64,000 nucleotides of DNA from Blastococcus sp. MG754426 (GTDB lineage Bacteria; Actinomycetota; Actinomycetes; Mycobacteriales; Geodermatophilaceae), in contig NZ_SSXC01000004.1 in assembly GCF_021699055.1 (NCBI RefSeq), positions 79,789-143,788 of the forward strand, read 5' to 3'. The number at the start of each line of letters is the position of its first letter. Within the stretch, counting starts at the first letter, position 1. The position numbers and the translations under genes were made by a program. Below, one piece after another: positions 1 through 7,779 of this stretch. The notes beneath the pieces were generated by a model that made no database searches, was not told the DNA's origin, and saw only the letters and a program-made list of their open reading frames with translations.

Positions 1-1
1 G

Positions 2-493
2 GCCGTCTACATCGCGGTGCCGGTGGGGATGCTCGCGATGCTCGTCGCGCAGGAGCGGCTCCCCCACCCCGACCCGCCGCGCCGGCTGCTGCTGCCCTCC
101 GGCCTGGCCACCGTGCTCGCGGTTCAGGGCGTGGTGTTCCTCGTCGCCGGGGCGGTGCTGTACGCCGCACCGGCGACCGAGTCGGCGCTGTGGCCCTGGA
201 CGCTCACCCCGCTGACGGCCCGGGCGGTGGGGTCGTGGCTGCTCGCCTTCGGTGTCGGCATCGCCCTGGCCCTGCGCGACCGGGACCTCGACCGGCTCCG
301 GCTCGCCGCGGTGGCCTACGCCGTGTTCGGCGCCCTGGAGCTGGTCGTCCTCGCCCGGTACCCCGACGTCGTGCGGTGGGACTCCGCCGCGGCGTGGGTG
401 TACGTCGTCCTCATGGTCTCCACGCTGCTCAGCGCGGGGTACGCGCTGCGCCGTCTCCGCGCGGCGCACCCGGTCGGGGCAGGGTCGGCGTGA
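2..493 (+). CDS. Membrane protein, 5' end outside window
   Basis: This reading frame is open from the first bases of the window, so the start lies upstream; 163 residues are visible. It has four hydrophobic stretches, beginning LATVLAVQGVVFLVAG, SWLLAFGVGIALAL, AAVAYAVFGALELVVL and VYVVLMVSTLLSAG. They are separated by short charged loops, as expected for a small integral membrane protein with four or more passes. I recognise no catalytic motif or named family. Its stop overlaps the next GTG by four bases (GTGA), so the two genes are probably translationally coupled. Function unknown. Confidence 0.75.
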   Translation, partial: AVYIAVPVGMLAMLVAQERLPHPDPPRRLLLPSGLATVLAVQGVVFLVAGAVLYAAPATESALWPWTLTPLTARAVGSWLLAFGVGIALALRDRDLDRLRLAAVAYAVFGALELVVLARYPDVVRWDSAAAWVYVVLMVSTLLSAGYALRRLRAAHPVGAGSA

Positions 494-963
494 GCCGGGC
501 GCACCTGTGGCGGGGGGCGCTCGTCGGCTACGCCGCCAGCCGCACCATGGACGCCGCGACCGCGGTGTTCCACCGCCGGCAGGACGACGCCTCGCGCGCC
601 CGGGAGGAGGAGATCGCCCCCGGCGGGACGCTGGTGCAGCTCGGGAAGCAGCTGGGCGCCGCCGTGGGCCGCGACCTCGACGACGGGGCGGCGGGCCGCG
701 TCGGGCTGGTGGTGCACCGGACGTTCGGGGTGCTCTACGGGATCACCGCCGCGGCCCTCGTCCGACGGGGGTTGCCGCCGATCGTCGCCGGGCCGGCCGT
801 CGGGACGGCGGCGTTCCTGCTGGTCGACGAGGGGACGGCGCTGCCCACGCTCACCACCTACCCGCTGGTGAGCCACGCCCGCGGGGTGGTCGGGCACGCC
901 ACCTTCGGCCTGGCCGCCGGGGTCCTGCTCGCTCTCGTCGACGACGGGCACAGGCGGCGGTGA
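490..963 (+). CDS. Putative membrane protein (YagU/DUF1440-like?)
   Basis: 157 residues starting at GTG within the GTGA overlap with the upstream gene, which points to an operon. The N-terminal third is amphipathic and charged (RTMDAATAVFHRRQDDASRA). Two or three hydrophobic stretches follow (GVLYGITAAALV, GPAVGTAAFLLV, GHATFGLAAGVLLALV). The pattern of a Gly-rich membrane region with a late GHATFGL motif recalls YagU/DUF1440-type proteins, but I make that link only weakly. No enzymatic residues are evident. The frame could extend far upstream, but the overlapping gene and the coupled GTG favour this start. Confidence 0.7.
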   Translation: MSRAHLWRGALVGYAASRTMDAATAVFHRRQDDASRAREEEIAPGGTLVQLGKQLGAAVGRDLDDGAAGRVGLVVHRTFGVLYGITAAALVRRGLPPIVAGPAVGTAAFLLVDEGTALPTLTTYPLVSHARGVVGHATFGLAAGVLLALVDDGHRRR

Positions 964-976
964 CGGCGTGACCCCG

Positions 977-1393
977 CTACGCCGCCGGCCGGCCGAGCAG
1001 CGCGCGGCACACGAGGGTGAGGTCGACCAGTCCGAGCAGCCTGCCCTCCTCCACCACGGGCAGGTACTGGAGCTCCTCGGACAGCATCAGCTCGGCGGCG
1101 TCCGCCACGGTCATGTCCGGGCCCACGGTGACGGGCACCGGGCGGTGCAGGTCGGTGATCCGGGTCTCCTCCGGGTTCCGGCCGTCGGCGACCGCCTGCG
1201 CGATGTCGCCGTCGCAGAGCAGCGCCACGGGCCGGCGGCTCTCGGGGTCGTTGAGCACCACCAGGGCGCTGTCCCGCGCCCGCTTCATCAGGTACGCGGC
1301 GCCGGCGATGTGCGCGGTGCTCTCCACGGTCGTGACCGGGGGGCGCATCACCTCGCCCACGGTGAGCCGTCCGGCTGCTGGTTGCTCCGACAT
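977..1393 (-). CDS. CBS-pair domain protein
   Basis: 138 residues made almost entirely of two CBS modules. The first is roughly residues 12-67 (LTVGEVMRPPVTTV through VALLCDGDIAQAVADG). The second is roughly residues 75-132 (ITDLHRPVPVTVGPDMTVADAAELML through LLGLVDLTLVCRALL). CBS pairs bind adenosyl nucleotides and regulate partner proteins; a stand-alone pair like this is a cytosolic ligand-sensing protein with no inferable partner. The ATG was chosen over an upstream in-frame start because GGAAGGGA sits just before it. It is divergent from the GNAT gene. Confidence 0.85.
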   Translation of the reverse strand: MSEQPAAGRLTVGEVMRPPVTTVESTAHIAGAAYLMKRARDSALVVLNDPESRRPVALLCDGDIAQAVADGRNPEETRITDLHRPVPVTVGPDMTVADAAELMLSEELQYLPVVEEGRLLGLVDLTLVCRALLGRPAA

Positions 1394-1494
1394 GGCGGTC
1401 CCTTCCGGGAGGGGTGGGGACGACGGCATTGTGCCGCTGATGACCGGCCGGCGGGACCCGTGCGGCGCCCCCGGCCCCGGGCGGAGGGAGAGAC

Positions 1495-1818
1495 GTGACC
1501 ACGAGTGCACCGGTCGTCGTGGACGACAGGGCGGCCGGCCGGTTCGAGGTGCTGGTCGACGGGCAGGTCGCGGGGTACGCGGAGTACCGGCGGCGGGGGC
1601 CGTCGGTGGCGTTCACCCACACCGTCGTCGAGCCGGAGTTCGAGGGCCGGGGCGTCGGCTCCGCCCTGGCACGGGGCGCGCTCGACGCGGTACGGGCGGA
1701 GGGGGCGTCGGTGCTCCCGTTCTGCCCGTTCATCCGCAGCTGGATCCAGCGCCACCCCGGCTACGCCGACCTCGTCCCCGAGGCCCGCCGGGCGCAGTTC
1801 GGGCTCGCGCCCGGCTGA
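1495..1818 (+). CDS. Small GNAT-fold N-acetyltransferase (YjdJ/NATD1-like)
   Basis: 107 residues starting at GTG after a GGAGGGAGA ribosome site. It matches the very short GNAT group that keeps only the acetyl-CoA binding core. VAFTHTVVEPEFEGRGVGSALARGALD carries the pyrophosphate-loop motif (Q/R-x-x-G-x-G/A as EGRGVGSAL). LPFCPFIRSWIQRHPGYADL is the conserved C-terminal Cys/Phe-Ile segment of this family. The family (PF14542) is thought to acetylate small molecules or proteins; the substrate is unknown. It stands alone between a divergent CBS gene and a lipoprotein gene. Confidence 0.85.
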   Translation: MTTSAPVVVDDRAAGRFEVLVDGQVAGYAEYRRRGPSVAFTHTVVEPEFEGRGVGSALARGALDAVRAEGASVLPFCPFIRSWIQRHPGYADLVPEARRAQFGLAPG

Positions 1819-1857
1819 CCGGCGGAACCGTTTCCGCCGCCACCCCGTCCACCGGGC

Positions 1858-2730
1858 ATGGACGCCGTTCCCGCCCGCCTCCTCGCCCCGGCCGTGCTCG
1901 CCCTCGCCCTGCTCGCCGGCTGCACGGGCCCCTCCGGCGGCGAGTCGGGGAGCGCCGACGGCGCCACCGGCGGTGGCGCGGTCGCCCCCGTCCCCGCTCT
2001 CCCCGGCAGCGGCGAGGCCCCCGCCGACCGGCAGGTGGTCGCCACCGCCCACACCTCGGTGTCGGTCGCCGACCCGGCCGACGGCGCCCAGCAGGTCAGC
2101 GAGCTCGTGGAGTCCGCCGGGGGGCGCGTCGACGAGCGCACCGTGCAGTCCACCTCCGGCCCGGACGGCGTCGAGGGTGCGGTCGCCGACCTCGTCGTGC
2201 GGGTGCCCGCCGATGCGCTGACCGGCGTCCTCGCCGACCTGGCCGAGCTCGGCGACGTCGAGGACGTGTCCGTGTCCCGCTCCGACGTGACCGCCACCGT
2301 CGTCGACCTCGACGCGCGCATCTCCGCGCTGCAGGCCTCGGTGGCGCGGCTGCTCGCCCTGCTGGCGGACGCCGCCACCACCGAGGCCCTGCTCGAGGCC
2401 GAGCAGGCGCTCTCCCAGCGCCAGCAGGACCTCGAGTCGCTGCAGTCGAGGCGGGCCGCGCTGGCCGACCAGGTGGAGCTCTCGACGCTCCGGGTGCACC
2501 TGCAGCCCTTCGGCGTCGCACCCCCCGGCGGGCCAAACGGCTTCCTGGACGGGCTGGCCACCGGCTGGCGGTCCCTGGTCGCCGTCGCGGGCGGGACGGT
2601 CGTGGTGATCGGCGTCGTCCTGCCGTGGCTGGCGCTCACCGCGCTGGTCGCCGCCGCGGTGCTGGTGCCGCTCCGCCGGTCGCGGCGGCGGGCCGCTGCC
2701 CCGCCCCCGGCGGCGGCCACCGAGGGCTGA
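1858..2730 (+). CDS. DUF4349 lipoprotein
   Basis: 290 residues. The N-terminus is a lipoprotein signal with lipobox LLAGC (Cys at about residue 22), followed by a Ser/Gly-rich linker. Residues ~65-230 match DUF4349: VATAHTSVSVADPADGAQQVSELVESAGG, then a strand region and a long coiled-coil-prone helix rich in Gln, Leu and Glu (ALLEAEQALSQRQQDLESLQ). A transmembrane segment (TVVVIGVVLPWLALTALVAAAVLV) is followed by a basic tail. So the protein is tethered at both ends with an extracytoplasmic domain. Its role is unknown; DUF4349 proteins are envelope proteins. It is convergent with helR. Confidence 0.88.
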   Translation: MDAVPARLLAPAVLALALLAGCTGPSGGESGSADGATGGGAVAPVPALPGSGEAPADRQVVATAHTSVSVADPADGAQQVSELVESAGGRVDERTVQSTSGPDGVEGAVADLVVRVPADALTGVLADLAELGDVEDVSVSRSDVTATVVDLDARISALQASVARLLALLADAATTEALLEAEQALSQRQQDLESLQSRRAALADQVELSTLRVHLQPFGVAPPGGPNGFLDGLATGWRSLVAVAGGTVVVIGVVLPWLALTALVAAAVLVPLRRSRRRAAAPPPAAATEG

Positions 2731-2745
2731 CCCGCGCCGGGCGAC

Positions 2746-2793
2746 GTCGAGCCGGGTGCGCACGCGGCTGGACGGCGGCCGGCGCGGCTCGAC
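2746..2793. terminator. Convergent terminator candidate
   Basis: Nine-base arms GTCGAGCCG (2746-2754) and CGGCTCGAC (2785-2793) flank a GC-rich 30-base loop between the convergent DUF4349 and helR genes. There is no T-run, as is usual for high-GC actinobacteria. A similar GTCGAGCC pair lies at 63082-63135, also between convergent genes. Confidence 0.4.
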
Positions 2794-2795
2794 CC

Positions 2796-4937
2796 TCACC
2801 GGCTCGTGAGGACGACGAGCCGCTGCGTCGCCCGGGTCATCGCGACGTAGCGATCCACCGCTCCCCCGACGCCCGGCCCGAACGCGTCGGGGTCGACGAG
2901 GACGACGAGGTCGAACTCCAGCCCCTTCGCGAGCGCCGGGGTCAGCGACCGCACCCGGGGCCGCTCCGGGAACGCGGGCGCCCCGATGACGCAGGCGGTC
3001 CCCCCGCCGTGTTCCGCCAGCCAGCCGTCCACGACCGCGTCCAGTTCCGCGACGGAGCCGTACCCCACCGGCACCCCCGTGCTGCGGACCGACGTCGGCA
3101 CGTTGGCGTCCGGCAGCACCGCGCGGATCACCGGCTCGGCCTCGGCCATGACCTCCGCCGGCGTGCGGTAGTTGACGGTCAGCGACATCTGCCGCACCTC
3201 GGTGAGCCCGATCCGGCGCAGCCGCTCCGCCCACGGCTCGGGGAAACCGCGCCGAGCCTGCGCCCGGTCGCCGACGACGGTGAAGCTCCGCGACGGGCAG
3301 CGACGCAGCAGCACCTGCCACTCGGCGTCGGTGAGCTCCTGCGCCTCGTCGACGACGACGTGCGCGAACGCCCCGGCCAGCGGGTCGGCCTCCACCGCGG
3401 GCACGGCATCCTGGTCGACCAGGGCGTCGCGGAGGTCGCCGTGGCGCAGGCTGGTCATCAGCAGCAGCTCGGAGTCGTCGGCCGCGATCAGCTCGTCGAT
3501 CACCGCCGACATGCGCTCGCGCTCCCGGGCCACGACGGCGGCCTCGCGCTGCCGCCGCCGCACCGCGCCGGCGTCGCCGAGCCGCATCCGGGCCGCGTCC
3601 AGCAGCGGCAGGTCGGCCGTCGTCCACGCCCGGGGGTCGCTCCGCTGGAGCCGCCGCACCTCGCCGGGCGCGAGCTCCGGTGCGCACCGCCGCAGGTAGG
3701 CCGGCACCGACCAGAGGTCCCCGACGACGTCGGCCGCGTCCAGCAGCGGCCAGGCCCGGTCGAGCGCGGCCCGCAGCTGCCGGTCCTGGCGCACCGCGGC
3801 GCGGACCAGGTCCGGGTCGACGTCGTCGTGCGCGTCGACCACGACGTCCACCAGCGACTCCCGCACCTGCTCGCGCGCCTCGTTGTGCGGGGTGCCGGGC
3901 TCCACCGCCTCGAAGGCCTCGGCCCAGTTCTCGACGGTCAGCCGGACGTCGTCCCACGGCGTCGTGACCGTCGTCCCGCGGGCCGGCGGCTCCTCGTAGA
4001 ACCGGACGGCCGCCTCGATCGCCGCCACCATCCCCACCGACGACTTCAGCCGCGCCACCTCCGGGTCGGCCTCGTCGAGGGCGCCGGCCCCCTCGGGCAC
4101 CAGGTCGCGCAGCGTGCAGGTGCGCACCCCCTCCTCACCCAGGCCGGGCAGGACGTCGGCGACGTAGGCCAGGTAGGGCTCGTGCGGGCCCACGAACAGC
4201 ACCCCGCCCCCGCGGTGCCCCAGGCGCGGGTCGGAGTGGAGGAGGTAGGCCGCGCGGTGCAGGGCGACGACGGTCTTGCCCGTGCCCGGGCCCCCGTCGA
4301 CGACGAGGGCGCCGCGGGAGCCGGCTCGGATGATCGCGTCCTGGTCGGCCTGGATGGTGCCGAGCACGTCCTGCATCCGGGCCGACCGGCTCCCGCCGAG
4401 GCTTGCCAGGAAGGCCGACTGGTCGTCGAGGGCGGCGTGCCCCTCCAGGCCGTCGGCGGTGAAGACCTCGTCCCAGTAGTCGGTGATCCGGCCGCGGGTC
4501 CAGCGGTAGCGGCGACGGCTGGCCAGCCCCATCGGTGCGGCATGGGTGGCGGCGAAGAACGGCTCCGCCGCCGGGGACCGCCAGTCGACGAGCAGCCGGC
4601 GGCCGGCGCCGTCGGTGAGCCCGAGCCGCCCCACGTAGACGGGCTCGCCGCCGTCGGCCGGGACGACCCGGCCCAGGCAGAGGTCCAGGCCGAACCGCCG
4701 CAGGGTGCGCAGCCGGGTGGCCAGCCGGTGCACCTCCAGGTCGCGGTCCAGCGCCGCCTGGCCGGTGCCGCCCCGGGCGGCTCGCTCGGCGGCCAGCCGT
4801 TCGGTGAGCTCGGTGATCGACCGGTCGAGGCTCACGGCGATCCGGGTGAAGTGCCGCTCGTCGGCTGCGGTCAGCGCGGGATCGGCCTTGGCGGCGAGGC
4901 GGTCGGGGAGGTCGAAGGCACGGGTGTGCACGGTCAC
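2796..4937 (-). CDS. helR: HelR, RNA polymerase-recycling SF1 ATPase (rifamycin tolerance)
   Basis: 713 residues of a HelD/HelR-type UvrD-like helicase. Residues 30-60 form a charged helical arm (IAVSLDRSITELTERLAAERA). Walker A is GGPGTGKT at 215-222, Walker B is VVVDEAQEL, and later SF1 motifs include SLTVNYRTP and the C-terminal VAMTRATQRLVVL. HelR proteins bind RNA polymerase, displace bound rifamycin and rescue stalled enzyme. The decisive context is a near-perfect rifamycin-associated element at 5022-5040. I use the GTG at 4937 (CGGAG upstream); a GTG at 4982 would add 15 Arg/Pro-rich residues of non-coding character. Confidence 0.9.
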   Translation of the reverse strand: MTVHTRAFDLPDRLAAKADPALTAADERHFTRIAVSLDRSITELTERLAAERAARGGTGQAALDRDLEVHRLATRLRTLRRFGLDLCLGRVVPADGGEPVYVGRLGLTDGAGRRLLVDWRSPAAEPFFAATHAAPMGLASRRRYRWTRGRITDYWDEVFTADGLEGHAALDDQSAFLASLGGSRSARMQDVLGTIQADQDAIIRAGSRGALVVDGGPGTGKTVVALHRAAYLLHSDPRLGHRGGGVLFVGPHEPYLAYVADVLPGLGEEGVRTCTLRDLVPEGAGALDEADPEVARLKSSVGMVAAIEAAVRFYEEPPARGTTVTTPWDDVRLTVENWAEAFEAVEPGTPHNEAREQVRESLVDVVVDAHDDVDPDLVRAAVRQDRQLRAALDRAWPLLDAADVVGDLWSVPAYLRRCAPELAPGEVRRLQRSDPRAWTTADLPLLDAARMRLGDAGAVRRRQREAAVVARERERMSAVIDELIAADDSELLLMTSLRHGDLRDALVDQDAVPAVEADPLAGAFAHVVVDEAQELTDAEWQVLLRRCPSRSFTVVGDRAQARRGFPEPWAERLRRIGLTEVRQMSLTVNYRTPAEVMAEAEPVIRAVLPDANVPTSVRSTGVPVGYGSVAELDAVVDGWLAEHGGGTACVIGAPAFPERPRVRSLTPALAKGLEFDLVVLVDPDAFGPGVGGAVDRYVAMTRATQRLVVLTSR

Positions 4938-5021
4938 GGCAGCGGCTCCGATCCGGGGCGGCCGCCGCGCCCGTCCGCGCACGGTCAGCCGGCCCCGGCG
5001 GACGAGTGTCCGAGCCCCCCG

Positions 5022-5040
5022 GGGTCTTGCCGCAAGCCCC
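5022..5040 (-). promoter_or_regulatory. Rifamycin-associated element (RAE) upstream of helR
   Basis: On the minus strand this 19-mer reads GGGGCTTGCGGCAAGACCC. It is an inverted repeat (CTTGC-G-GCAAG with GGG/CCC flanks) that differs at one position from the RAE consensus as I remember it, which precedes rifamycin-inducible genes in actinobacteria. It lies about 85 bases upstream of the helR start. A TATAGC hexamer at 5048-5053 would place the transcription start at the edge of the element. Confidence 0.85.
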
Positions 5041-5047
5041 GGGGCGC

Positions 5048-5053
5048 GCTATA
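5048..5053 (-). promoter_or_regulatory. Candidate helR -10 (TATAGC)
   Basis: TATAGC on the minus strand, immediately upstream of the RAE. With usual spacing, transcription would begin near 5040, putting the RAE at about +1 to +19 of the helR transcript. No convincing -35 is seen. Confidence 0.4.
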
Positions 5054-5093
5054 CGTTCGAGTGGGACGAAGGCACGTCACTGCTGCGCGGCCG

Positions 5094-5371
5094 GAAGCCG
5101 GTGAACAGGCCGTCGCGCCACTGCCCGCCCAGGGCGAGGGTCAGGCCGAGGCCGGTGCCGCTCGCGAGCACCAGCTGCAGGCCACCGGCGACGGCGATCC
5201 ACGTCCACACCCGCGCCAGCCGCTCCAGCGAGAACTCGATCCCGATGTGAACAGCAGCAGGATGACGCCGATGTCGGCGGTGGCCTGCACCGCCTCGCTG
5301 CTGTCGACGACGCCGAGCTGGGCGGGGCCGATCAGGACGCCGGCCACCAGGAACCCGCCGATCGGCACCAC
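5094..5371 (-). pseudogene. CPA2 (Kef-type) cation/proton antiporter remnant, frameshifted
   Basis: Two overlapping frames each give part of a Kef/CPA2 antiporter N-terminal membrane region. The first frame reads PIGGFLVAGVLIGPAQLGVV, then ...ATADIGVILLLFT. After about position 5247 the homology continues in the next frame as IGIEFSLERLARVWTWIAV, then ...LGGQWRDGLFTGF. Restoring one C in the TTCAC-ATCGGG stretch would join LLLFT to IGIEF, so a single-base deletion explains the shift. Homology stops abruptly after GLFTGF and before PIGGF, so start, most of the transporter and the TrkA domain are missing. This is a decayed fragment of roughly 90 codons. Confidence 0.75.
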
Positions 5372-5403
5372 TCCTCGCCGGCCCCGATGACGACGTCTGC
5401 CGA

Positions 5404-5427
5404 GGGCGACATGGCGACATGTCGCCC
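5404..5427 (+). promoter_or_regulatory. Palindromic operator candidate upstream of DHA2 exporter
   Basis: Nine-base arms GGGCGACAT and ATGTCGCCC (5404-5412, 5419-5427) are separated by GGCGAC. A nested perfect 14-base palindrome GGCGACATGTCGCC occupies 5413-5426, so the half-site occurs three times. It lies ~120 bases before the drug exporter, a typical place for a TetR- or MarR-type repressor, though no regulator gene is adjacent. Confidence 0.5.
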
Positions 5428-5548
5428 GCCGACGACGGCGGTTCCCGAGCCCGCCGGGCACCCGCGGAATCCCGGGTCGCCGCGGGCGTTGCACAGCAGC
5501 GGGCGCCGCACCGATGCTGGCGGCAGCCGTCCGAGGAGGATGACGCAC

Positions 5549-7096
5549 ATGACCGCACCACCTCCGGTCGGGGCGGGCCTGCGGATGGGCACCGCCCGGG
5601 GGCGCTGGGTGCTGCTCGCGACGGTGCTCGGCTCGGGCGTCGCGATGCTGGACGCCACGGTCGTCAACGTCGCCCTGGAGCGGATCGGGTCCGACCTCGG
5701 CGCCGACTTCGCGGGACTGCAGTGGACGGTCAACGCCTACACGCTCACGCTCGCCGCGCTCATCCTGCTGGGTGGCTCGCTCAGCGACCGCTACGGGCGG
5801 CGGCGGATCTTCGTCGTCGGGGTCTGCTGGTTCGCCCTGGCGTCGCTGCTGTGCGGGCTGGCCCCGAACATCGAGACGCTGGTGGCCGCCCGCGCGCTGC
5901 AGGGCATCGGCGGGGCGCTGCTGACCCCCGGCAGCCTCGCGATCATCTCGGCGTCCTTCTCCGGCCCCGACCGTGCCGCGGCGGTCGGTGCCTGGTCCGG
6001 GCTCTCCGGGGTCGCGGCCGCCGTCGGGCCGTTCGTCGGTGGCTGGCTGGTGGAGTGGAGCTGGCGGGCGGTCTTCCTGATCAACCTGCCGCTGGCGGCC
6101 CTGGTCGTCCTCGTCGCCGTCCGCCACGTGCCCGAGTCGCGCGACCCGGCCGCTGCGCCGCGGCTGGACTGGGCCGGGACGGCGCTGGTCGCCCTGGGGC
6201 TCGGCGCGCTGACCTACGCGCTCACCGCCGCCGGCGAGGGCGGCGTGGCTGCGGCGACCTGGCTGTGGGGCGCGGCGGGGATCGTGGGCCTGGCGGCGTT
6301 CGTGGCGGTCGAGCGCCGGTCGCGGCACCCCCTGGTGCCGCCGTCGCTGTTCGCGGAGCGGCAGTTCACCGCCGCGAACGCCGTCACCCTCTTCGTCTAC
6401 GCCGCGCTCGGCGCGCTGTTCGTGCTGCTGGTCCTGCACCTGCAGGTGGTCCCCGGCTTCAGCCCGCTGCTCGCCGGCACGGCGCTGCTGCCGGTCACCG
6501 TGCTGATGCTGCTGTTCTCGGCGCGCGTGGGGGCGCTGGCCCAGCGGATCGGGCCGCGCCCGCTGCTCACCGCCGGGCCGCTGGTCGCCGCCGGTGGCGT
6601 GCTGCTCATGCTGCGGATCGGCCCGGACGCCTCCTACCTGCTCGACGTGCTGCCCGGGGCGCTGCTCTTCGGCGCCGGGCTCACGCTGCTGGTCGCCCCG
6701 CTCACGGCCACCGTGCTGGATTCCGCGCCCGACCGCTACGCCGGTGTCGCCTCGGGGGTCAACAACGCCGTCGCCCGGGCGGCCGGGCTGCTCGCGGTCG
6801 CGGTCGTCCCGGTCGCCGCGGGGATCGGTGGCACCGACTACACCGATCCCGAGGCGTTCGCCGACGGTTTCCGCGCGGCCATGCTGATCCTCGCCGGGCT
6901 CCTCGTCGCCGGGGCGCTGCTGGCGCTCCTGTACGTGCGCCGCCCGCTCGGGGACGCCGCTGCGGAGACGCCGGTGCAGCCGTCCGGCCCCGGGCGGGTC
7001 CACATCGAGGAGTACCCGCAGTGCCCGGTCGCCGGCCCTGCCGTGCTGCCGCGGGAGGACGCCCCGGCTCCCGGGGGCCGCTCCACCTCGTCGTGA
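5549..7096 (+). CDS. DHA2-family (EmrB/QacA-type) multidrug MFS transporter
   Basis: 515 residues with the 14-segment layout of DHA2 exporters. Motif C-like and motif A features are clear: LDATVVNVALERIGSDLGA in helix 1, GGSLSDRYGRRRIF after helix 2, and ALQGIGGALLTPGSLAII in helices 4-5. Such proteins export drugs or dyes by proton antiport in the cytoplasmic membrane. Two in-frame ATGs follow GAGGAGG; the second (5549) gives proper spacing, the first (5540) touches the site. The C-terminal 50 residues are a hydrophilic tail. A palindromic operator lies at 5404-5427. Proximity to helR fits an antibiotic-defence neighbourhood, but that is an inference. Confidence 0.9.
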   Translation: MTAPPPVGAGLRMGTARGRWVLLATVLGSGVAMLDATVVNVALERIGSDLGADFAGLQWTVNAYTLTLAALILLGGSLSDRYGRRRIFVVGVCWFALASLLCGLAPNIETLVAARALQGIGGALLTPGSLAIISASFSGPDRAAAVGAWSGLSGVAAAVGPFVGGWLVEWSWRAVFLINLPLAALVVLVAVRHVPESRDPAAAPRLDWAGTALVALGLGALTYALTAAGEGGVAAATWLWGAAGIVGLAAFVAVERRSRHPLVPPSLFAERQFTAANAVTLFVYAALGALFVLLVLHLQVVPGFSPLLAGTALLPVTVLMLLFSARVGALAQRIGPRPLLTAGPLVAAGGVLLMLRIGPDASYLLDVLPGALLFGAGLTLLVAPLTATVLDSAPDRYAGVASGVNNAVARAAGLLAVAVVPVAAGIGGTDYTDPEAFADGFRAAMLILAGLLVAGALLALLYVRRPLGDAAAETPVQPSGPGRVHIEEYPQCPVAGPAVLPREDAPAPGGRSTSS

Positions 7097-7332
7097 GCGG
7101 GCCCGCCGAGGTCGGCCGGTGGCCGAGGACCCCCGACAGCAGGGTCGCGCCGCGGAGCGCGGCACGTGGGAGGCAGCGGACCGGCCGAGGCGGGACCGAC
7201 GACGTTCCCGCGGGAACGCCCGCACGACCGGCGGCCGCGCGTGATCCAGCAGCGGAGGGATCGCGGGCCTCGGGCCGGGCAGCTGCGGGGTGAGCGGCCC
7301 GGGCCCCGGGCCCGCGTCCGGACCAGCGATCT

Positions 7333-7698
7333 CTACCGCGGCCGGCGCGCCGCCTTCCGGACCGCCCAGCCGCCGGCGGCGTCGGCCGCCCGCCGCCACA
7401 GCGGTGCGCGCCGCTGCTCCAGCCGCGCCGGCCGGCCCTCCAGCTCCGCCACCCGGGCCGCGTCCGGGCCGAGCACCCGCGGGCGGGCGGCCAGCGCGCC
7501 GAGCCCGTCGGTCAGCGCGGTGACCAGGTGCGCGACGTCCTCGGGCGCCGGCCGCGCCGTGCCGACGCACGTCTCCCCGCGCCAGAGGCCGAGGTCGAGC
7601 AGCCCCGCCTCGACGTGCCTCGACACCCGGACCGCCCGGCCCTCGCCGCGCGCGTCCCACGCCCACCGCCCGTGCACGGGCATCACCCGTGCCGCCAT
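7333..7698 (-). CDS. Hypothetical protein
   Basis: About 121 residues. The start is either the ATG at 7698 or a GTG two codons upstream; neither has a clear ribosome site. The N-terminal half (VHGRWAWDARGEGRAVRVSRHVE through LGLWRGETCVGTARPAPEDVAHLVTALTDGL) looks like a compact beta-rich domain followed by a helix. The second half is basic and Ala/Arg-rich. The conserved-looking VSRHVEAGLLDLGLWRG pattern and good third-position bias support coding. I recognise no family. The 236 bases between the MFS stop and this gene hold nothing I can name. Confidence 0.55.
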   Translation of the reverse strand: MAARVMPVHGRWAWDARGEGRAVRVSRHVEAGLLDLGLWRGETCVGTARPAPEDVAHLVTALTDGLGALAARPRVLGPDAARVAELEGRPARLEQRRAPLWRRAADAAGGWAVRKAARRPR

Positions 7699-7779
7699 CC
7701 GCACAGGCCGGCGCGAGGCGCCGACCCGGTCAAGCCGGGGCGGACCGGGCCCGTCCCGGTGCGCCGCGGAGCCGTGGCC

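Noticed and set aside
1017..5390. Very long open frame (1,457 codons) on the plus strand, and other long frames such as 1348-3957, 5141-7666, 10657-13851, 20375-23161 and 59691-62756
   Set aside because: They are opposite-strand or out-of-frame shadows of helR, the exporter, the nucleotidase/lipoprotein, pepN and DUF885 genes. They read as Arg/Gly/Pro/Ala-rich or His/Gln-rich low-complexity protein, as expected when stops are rare at very high GC.
7097..7332. Gene in the 236-base gap after the DHA2 exporter
   Set aside because: All short frames there are Arg/Gly/Pro-rich shadows with no start site or family likeness.
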